A DNA stretch of 11,685 nt from an uncultured Steroidobacter sp. (GTDB lineage Bacteria > Pseudomonadota > Gammaproteobacteria > Steroidobacterales > Steroidobacteraceae), in NCBI GenBank assembly GCA_946478975.1, contig CAMLEO010000233.1, forward strand, positions 1 to 11,685, written 5' to 3'. Positions 1 to 5,214 of the stretch are shown here, piece by piece. Below the pieces are notes generated by a model, which made no database searches, was not told where the DNA came from, and saw nothing but the letters and a program-made list of their open reading frames with translations. Each line of letters starts with the position of its first letter. Within the stretch, counting starts at the first letter, position 1. The translations under genes were made by a program, and so were the position numbers.

Positions 1-82
1 GGCAGAGTGGTCGATTGCACCGGTCTTGAAAACCGGCAGGCTCGCAAGAGCCTCGAGGGTTCGAATCCCTCCCCTTCCGCCA
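1..82 (+). tRNA. tRNA-Ser (anticodon UGA), 5' end cut off by the window
   Basis: The anticodon stem CCGGT/ACCGG (20-24, 32-36) encloses the loop CTTGAAA, giving anticodon TGA at 27-29. A long class II variable arm (AGGCTC, GCAA loop, GAGCCT) marks it as a serine tRNA. The T arm GAGGG-TTCGAAT-CCCTC follows, then the 3' acceptor strand CCCTTCC, discriminator G79 and an encoded CCA (80-82). The first bases, including the 5' acceptor strand, lie before the window. The gene is the insertion target: its part from the anticodon loop to G79 is repeated at the right end of the element, so the intact tRNA is kept on the integrase side. Confidence 0.96.
25..79 (+). repeat. attL core: 55-bp direct repeat within tRNA-Ser
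   Basis: These 55 bases, from the first anticodon-loop base to the discriminator base, are identical to 11631-11685. Just upstream the copies differ (T24 against A11630), so the left limit of identity is exact. The right limit cannot be set because the second copy runs to the window edge. Strand crossover by tyrosine integrases in tRNA genes often occurs in the anticodon or T loop; here the repeat starts at the anticodon loop. Confidence 0.93.
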
Positions 83-128
83 GAATTCAAACACTTACAG
101 AGCGTTCCCTAACCACCCGTCACCCGCT

Positions 129-147
129 GGTTGCACGTTTGGTTGCA
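129..147 (+). promoter_or_regulatory. Pair of GGTTGCA boxes, candidate integrase arm-type sites
   Basis: GGTTGCA occurs at 129-135 and again at 141-147, a 12-bp period, in the 143-bp gap between the tRNA and int. The same heptamer with the same spacing and orientation occurs near the other end at 11507-11525. Paired arm sites flanking the core are expected in the attP of tyrosine integrases, so integrase binding is inferred. The second box overlaps a weak promoter-like TTGCAC (143-148) that sits 18 bp before CATATT (167-172) and could drive int. The rest of this gap shows nothing else clear. Confidence 0.45.
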
Positions 148-222
148 CTTCCCTCCGAGGTCGTCGCATATTTGCTCTTGCGCGTGTAAACGTCAAGCGC
201 ATGTGATAGGAGCGTGTGACCG

Positions 223-1269
223 ATGCCCAGCATCCGCAAAGCAAAGACCGGGGCGAAACCCTGGCTCGCCCAAGTTCGAGTCAAGCCGTTCAACCCCGCA
301 TCCAAAACATTCGAGACGAAGGCTGAAGCCGAAGAATGGGCCGAAGCGCTTGAGCGTGAGTTGAAACGACAGCGCAAAGCTCGCGGGGCTCGCCCCTCAC
401 TTACTAAGTTCACGATTGCACAGTTGGTCCGCGAGTTTCTCGACGATCCGGAAACTCGCGCTCTGCGCACTGTGGGCTCGCTGGAACTGCTGCTCGCGTG
501 GTGGGTGAACCATTATGGCGGCGATCGCGTGCTCGACTTCGGCGCGCTCACGTTGCGCGAGGCGCGAGCGAAGCTTCAGCCCGACCGAGCGCCGGCAACC
601 GTTAACCGCTACCTGTCCGCGATGCGCTCGGCGTGGAATTGGGGACGCGCAGCGGAGCTGATCCCGCAGAAACTCTCCTGGCCGTCGCGGCTCATGCTGA
701 CCGAACCCAAGGGCCGGACGCGCTTTCTTAGCGATGACGAACTCGCACGGCTGCTTGAGGCGAGCGATGCTCACTCGCCGCTGATGCATGCCGCCGTCGT
801 CGTGTCGATCGGCTGCGGCGTGCGTCAGAGCGAACTGCTGCGACTCCGGTGGGCCGACGTTGATTTCGAACGCCGGCGCTTGCGCGTCATGCTGTCGAAG
901 AACGACGAAGCGCGCAGCGTTTATCTCCCGGCTACAGCAGCCGCTGCACTACAGGCTTTGAAGAAAGCGCCAGTGGTCAGCCTCAGCCAGCAAGTGTTCA
1001 TCGATCCGGACGGCCAGCCCGTCGATAAATCGTGGATCGAATACCGATGGAAGGCGGTTCGCTCGGCCGCGCAGCTAGAAGACTTCAAATGGCATGACCT
1101 ACGGCATTCGTGCGCGTCGTTCCTGGCGCAGCAAGGGGCGAACCTGCTGGAAATCGGCGCGGTGCTCGGTCACCGCTCCACCAGCGTCACCCGCCGTTAC
1201 GCGCATTTGGTCGAAGGCGCACCCGTCACCGGGCATACCAAGCTCGACGAAAAGCTAGGTGGAAAATGA
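223..1269 (+). CDS. int: Tyrosine site-specific recombinase (phage integrase)
   Basis: This 348-aa tyrosine recombinase inserts and excises the element at the tRNA-Ser gene. The N-terminal part (about 1-60) is lysine/arginine-rich with an integrase-like segment read as an arm-binding domain. Residues 62-160 look like the SAM-like core-binding domain. The catalytic domain holds R201 (GCGVRQSEL), K226 (LSKNDEARS), H291 and R294 (WHDLRHSC), H317 (LGHRS) and the nucleophile Y326 (RRYAHL), so all expected active-site residues are present. Length fits the family. ATG 223 has AGGAG about 10 bp upstream. The gene lies 140 bp from attL and reads away from it, the usual place for int in tRNA-integrating elements. 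Its stop overlaps the next start (ATGA at 1266-1269), so the two are probably translated together. Confidence 0.96.
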   Translation: MPSIRKAKTGAKPWLAQVRVKPFNPASKTFETKAEAEEWAEALERELKRQRKARGARPSLTKFTIAQLVREFLDDPETRALRTVGSLELLLAWWVNHYGGDRVLDFGALTLREARAKLQPDRAPATVNRYLSAMRSAWNWGRAAELIPQKLSWPSRLMLTEPKGRTRFLSDDELARLLEASDAHSPLMHAAVVVSIGCGVRQSELLRLRWADVDFERRRLRVMLSKNDEARSVYLPATAAAALQALKKAPVVSLSQQVFIDPDGQPVDKSWIEYRWKAVRSAAQLEDFKWHDLRHSCASFLAQQGANLLEIGAVLGHRSTSVTRRYAHLVEGAPVTGHTKLDEKLGGK

Positions 1270-1754
1270 AGAAGAAGACGGTAACGAAAGGTGCCCTGAA
1301 AATTGTCGAGGCTGACTTTAGCCTTCAGGACAAAATCGACGAGATGTTCAGCACCGCGAGAAGACTTAAAGATGTGCATGGAGAAACGCTGACCAGGAAC
1401 TTTGAGGATGACAAGCCCGAACGGGTATGCGCATACATCTTGGAGCATGGGGGCACTCAGATTTCCAGGATCCTCACTGCTCTGCCAGCAGAGTACAAAC
1501 AGCAGGTTGAACAGGCACTCCTAGCGGCGGTAAATGCGGGTCAAGCACTGGAAGCGATGGATATACACGGCAAGCACGGCTCTAAGATCGAAACCAGTAA
1601 GAATCTCAAAGTAACAGGACCCTCCGTCTCCGATGACCAGATACGCGAAGCCGTCCAGTTGTATGCGAAAAGAGCGGAACAAGCCGAGCACCTCGGCATT
1701 GACGTACGCCAACTCATCAGGCGATTGAAGGAATTGGGCCTAACGAAGAAGTGA
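1266..1754 (+). CDS. Unknown 162-aa protein with a Fis-like C-terminal helix-turn-helix
   Basis: I do not recognise a named family. The start is set by the ATGA overlap with int. The N terminus is basic (MKKK), residues 18-100 are mostly helical and charged, and residues 133-158 (AKRAEQAEHLGIDVRQLIRR and following) resemble the helix-turn-helix of Fis and NtrC-type C-terminal domains, where an A..LGI..R.L.R.LKELG pattern is typical. A DNA-binding role is therefore inferred. The gene looks poorer in GC than its neighbours, which suggests separate acquisition. Tandem palindromes start at its stop codon and could be its target. A regulator, a directionality helper or cargo are all possible. Confidence 0.75.
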   Translation: MKKKTVTKGALKIVEADFSLQDKIDEMFSTARRLKDVHGETLTRNFEDDKPERVCAYILEHGGTQISRILTALPAEYKQQVEQALLAAVNAGQALEAMDIHGKHGSKIETSKNLKVTGPSVSDDQIREAVQLYAKRAEQAEHLGIDVRQLIRRLKELGLTKK

Positions 1755-1792
1755 CATTCGGTCGAATGTCATGACACCCGGTCGAGGCGTCA
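1752..1792. repeat. Two tandem TGACA...TGTCA-type dyads
   Basis: TGACATTC-GGTC-GAATGTCA (1752-1771) is a perfect 8-bp inverted repeat. It is followed directly by a diverged copy at 1772-1792 (TGACACCCGGTCGAGGCGTCA), so the two form a 20/21-bp tandem pair centred on CGGTCGA. No T-run follows, which argues against a terminator. A protein-binding site is more likely, either an operator for the gene after it or a replication-protein site. The TGACA word recurs in the repeats at 3682-3779. Confidence 0.6.
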
Positions 1793-1849
1793 CTACTCGG
1801 CCGCACGCTCCTGCAGTCAAATGCGTGCGTTCTCACAGGAGACGCATGA

Positions 1850-2119
1850 ATGACTCGCATACAAACATCAGAGCCAGCCCCACACAGTTGGGACATCGAG
1901 CACTGGCCGCCACAAGTCTATCCCCACACACCAAACCGCGGGCGCTACGTCGTTCGCGCTCATCGTGATGACTTGATGCTCGCTGGCGCGCTCACCCGCG
2001 TCGGACGCGAGATCGTCGTCATCGGGAGCGCATACACGAAGTGGTTGGCGAAGAAGGCCTCGAACGTCACCGACTTCGAGATTGCTCCGAATCGCGACAC
2101 GCAGTCGAGCGCCGCCTGA
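1850..2119 (+). CDS. Unknown 89-aa protein at the head of the replication block
   Basis: AGGAG ends 8 bp before ATG 1850, and the stop TGA (2117-2119) overlaps the next start (TGATG). The protein has no membrane segment. The core HTPNRGRYVVRAHRDDLMLA, then GREIVVIGSAYTKWL and a basic AKKASNV stretch, look like a compact globular domain that could bind nucleic acid. I cannot assign a family. Its place before the zinc-ribbon and helicase genes, in one overlapping cluster, suggests an early or replication-related role, which is inference only. Confidence 0.75.
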   Translation: MTRIQTSEPAPHSWDIEHWPPQVYPHTPNRGRYVVRAHRDDLMLAGALTRVGREIVVIGSAYTKWLAKKASNVTDFEIAPNRDTQSSAA

Positions 2120-2343
2120 TGCGCAGGCAGGCACCGCGCCCGAGGCTGGCACCTCGGGTCGCGGCTCGATCGTCATCGCTGTGGGGCGGCGGCAATCTAC
2201 CATATCGCTGCTGTCAAAAATGCGGCACCCATCTGCGCGCCGGTCTCCCGCCTGCCGCCGTCCACTGCTCGACGTGCCGCCGATGGAATCAATTTTTCAG
2301 CCGGTTGCACGCGATCGTGGCCGGCCTGGATGGCGCGGCATGA
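2119..2343 (+). CDS. Small zinc-ribbon-like protein (74 aa)
   Basis: Start and stop are both coupled: ATG overlaps the preceding TGA, and its TGA (2341-2343) overlaps the helicase ATG (2340). The first 20 residues are arginine- and proline-rich. Residues 30-55 hold two cysteine pairs, CCQKC (32-35) and CSTC (50-53), separated by 14 residues, as in zinc ribbons. P4-type primases usually carry an N-terminal zinc ribbon in the same chain as the helicase. Here a separate cysteine-rich protein directly precedes a helicase that lacks that part, so it may be the detached ribbon or a replication adaptor. The Shine-Dalgarno site is weak and expression probably depends on coupling. Confidence 0.65.
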   Translation: MRRQAPRPRLAPRVAARSSSLWGGGNLPYRCCQKCGTHLRAGLPPAAVHCSTCRRWNQFFSRLHAIVAGLDGAA

Positions 2344-3686
2344 CGGGCGTCAACGTCCAAGTTTCCGAGGACGAACTCGCGCTTGAGTTCGTCAATGGGA
2401 ATCCGAATCATCGCTGGGTCGATGCGTGGGGCCAGTGGTGGATTTGGACCGGCATGGTCTGGGAGCGCGATTCGACGCTTCATGTATTCGATGCCGTTCG
2501 CACTCATGTGCGCGGTTCGTCATGGATCGCGAACTCACCGCACAGCTTGCTGAAAGCGGCGACCATCGCAGCGGTCGAACGATTGTGCAGAAGTGATCGA
2601 GCTTACGCGGCAAGCACTGATCAGTGGGACGCCGATTCGTGGCGGCTGAATACGCCTGGCGGCATCGTTGACTTGCGCACAGGAATGGTGGGAGAGCACG
2701 ACCCGCAAGCCTATTGCACGATGATCACCAGCGTCGCGCCAGCGGCGCCCGGTGTCGACGGCTGTCCGCGGTGGTTGTCGTTCCTGCGCGATGTTACGAA
2801 GGACGATGCCGAGTTGGTGGCATTCCTGCAGCGGATGCTGGGCTATGCATTGACCGGCCAGACGACAGAACACGCGCTGTTCTTCGCGCACGGCGGCGGT
2901 GGCAACGGTAAGAGCACATTGCTCGAAACCGTGATCGCTATCATGGGCAGCTACGCGATGAGCGCGCCAATGGAAACATTCGTCGCATCCAACAGCGATC
3001 GGCACCCGACGGAGCTGGCCATGCTCCGAGGCGCGCGCCTGGTGACGGCGGTCGAGACAGAAGAAGGCCGCCGGTGGGCCGAGTCACGTATCAAAGCGTT
3101 GACCGGTGGCGATCGGATCACAGCGCGCTTCATGCACCAGAACTTCTTCACATTCACACCGACGTTCAAGTTGCTGGTCGTCGGCAATCACAAACCGCGA
3201 TTGCATGCCGTTGACGAAGCCATGCGCCGACGGATGCATCTCATTCCGTTCGAAGCGCGATTCACCGCCGAGAACCGTGACAAAGATATGCCGGCGAAAC
3301 TCCGCGCCGAGGCGCCCGGGATCCTGCGCTGGATGATTGACGGCTGCCTTGCTTGGCAGCGCGGCGGATTGAATCCACCGGAACGCGTGAGAGCCGCAAC
3401 TGCGAACTACTTCCAGAATCAAGATGTGCTTGCCGAGTGGCGCACTGAGCGCTGCGAGACTGGCCCGGACTTCTGGGAACCTCCGACTCGATTGTTCGCA
3501 TCCTGGCGGGAGTACGCCAAGGCCGCCGAGTATCCGGTAGGGCAGATGTCCGGCTTCGTCGACCGCATGGAGGCCGCTGGATTCCAGCAACTCCGCGACC
3601 GCCGAAAGGGCCGCTACTGGGCAGGCATCCGACTGCGCATGGAGGCCGAGGCAAGTTTTCCAGACTGGCAGGACGAGCAAGCGTGA
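2340..3686 (+). CDS. P4/D5-family replicative helicase (phage/plasmid primase C-terminal type, SF3)
   Basis: This 448-aa protein matches the family named phage/plasmid primase, P4 family C-terminal domain. The D5_N-like region spans roughly 20-170 (NTPGGIVDLRTG near 104-115 is typical). The SF3 helicase follows: Walker A GGGGNGKST at 185-193, Walker B-like ARLVTAVETEEG at 232-243, motif C FKLLVVGNHKP at 276-286 with sensor N283, and an arginine-rich RRRMHLIPF at 296-304. It should unwind the element's origin as a hexamer. No AEP or TOPRIM primase domain is present, so priming must come from elsewhere. The reading frame is open upstream to 2082, but that stretch is arginine-rich and lies over the zinc-ribbon gene, so ATG 2340 (ATGA overlap) is preferred. 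The stop lies inside the inverted repeat that follows. Confidence 0.93.
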   Translation: MTGVNVQVSEDELALEFVNGNPNHRWVDAWGQWWIWTGMVWERDSTLHVFDAVRTHVRGSSWIANSPHSLLKAATIAAVERLCRSDRAYAASTDQWDADSWRLNTPGGIVDLRTGMVGEHDPQAYCTMITSVAPAAPGVDGCPRWLSFLRDVTKDDAELVAFLQRMLGYALTGQTTEHALFFAHGGGGNGKSTLLETVIAIMGSYAMSAPMETFVASNSDRHPTELAMLRGARLVTAVETEEGRRWAESRIKALTGGDRITARFMHQNFFTFTPTFKLLVVGNHKPRLHAVDEAMRRRMHLIPFEARFTAENRDKDMPAKLRAEAPGILRWMIDGCLAWQRGGLNPPERVRAATANYFQNQDVLAEWRTERCETGPDFWEPPTRLFASWREYAKAAEYPVGQMSGFVDRMEAAGFQQLRDRRKGRYWAGIRLRMEAEASFPDWQDEQA

Positions 3687-3779
3687 CAAGCGTGACAAGT
3701 AATTCCTTTTTTAACGTGTACGCGCGTGCGCGCGCGTGTGAATACGTCCAAATAGGAAGAGGTTGTCACGCTTGTCACG
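3682..3779. repeat. 17-bp perfect inverted repeat of CGTGACAAG units, candidate replication origin
   Basis: CGTGACAAGCGTGACAA at 3682-3698 is matched exactly by its reverse complement at 3763-3779. Each arm is a doubled CGTGACAAG word, giving four iteron-like units. The 64-bp spacer holds an A/T-rich patch (AATTCCTTTTTTAA, 3701-3714) and 27 bp of unbroken purine-pyrimidine alternation (3714-3740, mostly CG and TG steps) prone to Z-DNA. P4 alpha protein binds short iterons at its origin and crr sites, so iterons beside the matching helicase gene suggest an origin. A transcriptional hairpin is the alternative, but no T-run follows the right arm. Confidence 0.6.
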
Positions 3780-3907
3780 GGCGCGGCCGTTCGCGATTGG
3801 TACGGTATTAACTCCACGTGAAACAAATAAACCAAACCAGCCCACAGCCCCCCCCTATTGGGTCCTTCCCAGGTGGATGGGGTATGCGGGTGATTCGAGC
3901 TGCGACG

Positions 3908-3936
3908 TTGCGCTAGCGCCAGCGGTTTTTTATGGT
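3908..3936 (+). promoter_or_regulatory. Possible sigma70-type promoter for the packaging/capsid block
   Basis: TTGCGC (3908-3913) and TATGGT (3931-3936) are 17 bp apart and lie 30 bp before the start at 3966. They match the consensus at 3 and 4 of 6 positions, so this is a weak candidate. It is the best-spaced one in the 279-bp gap 3687-3965. Between it and the inverted repeat I see only a C-rich run and no gene. Confidence 0.3.
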
Positions 3937-3965
3937 TTCAAACTTCAGACGAAACTAGAAAACCT

Positions 3966-4502
3966 ATGAAACATCAAAGGATTACTGAATTTGCGGCATC
4001 AATCGGCGTGAGCCACACTGCAGTTCGAAAAGCGATCAACAGCGGTCGCATTCCAGCGGATTTCGTCAGGACGAAAGAGCTTCGCACCGGACGTAAGGTC
4101 ACCGTGATCATCAAGCCGGTCGCCGCTCGCGATGCATTCATGGGGAACACATATCGCGACATCACGGACTCCGATACGCCCGCGGATGACTATGACTCGG
4201 CTGGAGATATTCCGGCGAGTGTCTCTCCCCGCACTTGGGATGCCGACGAAGTCACCCAGATGGTCCACGAGGAATATTTCTTCGCGCGCACCATACTGAT
4301 GGCCATTCCAGCGAGCGTCGCCGAGTCGCTTGCCGCATGTACCGACGCTGAGCAGATCCAAACGATCCTCGAAGGCACGATCAAAGACGCGCTCGATGAT
4401 CTCACTTCCGACATTGATCAGTTCTACGCATCCGACATCTGCGACATTTCCGACATCGAGCCTGAAACATCCACACCCATTCAACTGACGTGCCTGCCAT
4501 GA
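3966..4502 (+). CDS. Putative terminase small subunit (Nu1-like DNA-recognition protein)
   Basis: This 178-aa protein starts with a helix-turn-helix at about 5-30 (ITEFAASIGVSHTAVRKAIN), the type found in Nu1-like small terminase subunits and related regulators. Residues 35-55 could form a wing or basic strand pair. After an acidic linker (65-95), residues 96-148 (VHEEYFFARTILMAIPASVA, then AEQIQTILEGTIKDALDDL) match the ARD-L-IP-LA...I-L...AL-DL pattern seen in Nu1-like proteins. The likely role is to recognise the element's DNA and present it to a large terminase subunit. No large subunit is encoded in the window, so a helper's enzyme would be needed. A transcriptional regulator is the main alternative. 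ATG 3966 lacks a strong ribosome site. The stop overlaps the next start (ATGA). Confidence 0.7.
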   Translation: MKHQRITEFAASIGVSHTAVRKAINSGRIPADFVRTKELRTGRKVTVIIKPVAARDAFMGNTYRDITDSDTPADDYDSAGDIPASVSPRTWDADEVTQMVHEEYFFARTILMAIPASVAESLAACTDAEQIQTILEGTIKDALDDLTSDIDQFYASDICDISDIEPETSTPIQLTCLP

Positions 4503-4798
4503 CAACCACCGACACTGCCTACATCTTCCAGCCCCGTGCGCCACACGCCGATAGCCTGGCCGATCCGCGGCGGACAATCAGATCCGCATGCGGCACGCTA
4601 CTGGCCCATTACTGCTCAAAACACCAGTGCGGCGGCGTGTATGACCTGACTCTGCGCGCCTGGACGCTTTACACGCCGATGACCGCCGAAGAGTTCATCT
4701 GCACCCTGCCGAAGATCGGCGTCAGGATTGCGGACACGACAGCTCTACAGGTCTGGATAGACTCGATATCCGCTCAGCAGCCGGCAGTTCTGAACTAA
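4499..4798 (+). CDS. Unknown 99-aa protein in the packaging/capsid block
   Basis: The start ATG 4499 is chosen for its ATGA overlap with the gene before; an in-frame GTG at 4490 would add three residues. The stop TAA shares a base with the next ATG (TAATG). The sequence has three cysteines and a histidine pair within SACGTLLAHYCSKHQCGG (about 33-50), followed by YDLTLRAWTLYTPM. There is no signal peptide or membrane segment. I do not recognise the family. Tight coupling to the terminase-like and capsid genes suggests a head-assembly or packaging helper, which is inference. Confidence 0.7.
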   Translation: MTTTDTAYIFQPRAPHADSLADPRRTIRSACGTLLAHYCSKHQCGGVYDLTLRAWTLYTPMTAEEFICTLPKIGVRIADTTALQVWIDSISAQQPAVLN

Positions 4799-5214
4799 TG
4801 CGCGACGGCCCGAGAGATTTAGTTCGCCTGGTGCAAACTCTCAACGCGCGCCAGGCGCTTCCTTGTGATCTCGCTGCGTGGGTGGTCGATCTGGCCACGG
4901 CTGCCATATCGGACCCGGAGCGTAAGCGAACGCGAAATCGTCTGCTGCGGGAGGCCGGCGCGCTCATCGGCGGTTCTCCATGGGGGAATCAGGCAAAGGG
5001 CATTCGAACCGAGCTGCTGAAAGTGATTCGACTATGGACCTACTACGTTCGGTGTCCGCCGCCGCCTGGAAGCCTCACCGCGTTGATGGTGGAAGTGCTA
5101 ACGATCGACCCCAGTGTGCCGACCAGCATGACGCAACTTTGGCGAATCCTCACTTGCATCGACGCCGCGGATGAAAGCGAACCTGCTTGCGAGGATCGAT
5201 TTCACGCGCAATGA
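4798..5214 (+). CDS. Unknown 138-aa protein just upstream of the capsid gene
   Basis: The gene is bounded by overlaps at both ends: TAATG at 4796-4800 and ATGA at 5211-5214. The protein appears mainly helical and basic, with RKRTRNRLLREAG near 42-54, a glycine-rich turn GGSPWGNQAKG and a helix TELLKVIRLWTYYV. It is not membrane-bound. The family is not recognised. It could bind DNA or act as a scaffold or size-determination factor, given its place before the capsid gene, but nothing in the sequence proves this. Confidence 0.72.
   Translation: MRDGPRDLVRLVQTLNARQALPCDLAAWVVDLATAAISDPERKRTRNRLLREAGALIGGSPWGNQAKGIRTELLKVIRLWTYYVRCPPPPGSLTALMVEVLTIDPSVPTSMTQLWRILTCIDAADESEPACEDRFHAQ

Noticed and set aside
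7..189. Plus-strand frame running through the tRNA
   Set aside because: It translates a tRNA gene and the att region, and no protein feature supports it.
2082..2339. N-terminal extension of the helicase frame
   Set aside because: The translated stretch is arginine/proline-rich and lies over the zinc-ribbon gene in another frame. ATG 2340 overlaps the preceding stop (ATGA), as at most junctions of the element.
3084..3698. Minus-strand frame of 204 codons opposite the helicase
   Set aside because: Complement of a well-supported helicase gene and without recognisable domains; long antisense frames are expected in GC-rich DNA.
3714..3740. CG/TG-rich tract as a CRISPR or microsatellite
   Set aside because: No repeat-spacer structure; it is a simple purine-pyrimidine alternation inside the inverted repeat and is reported there.
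3901..3932. Intrinsic terminator before the T-run at 3926-3931
   Set aside because: Only a 4-bp stem (CGCT/AGCG) precedes the T-run, and a start codon follows soon after; the region reads better as a weak promoter.
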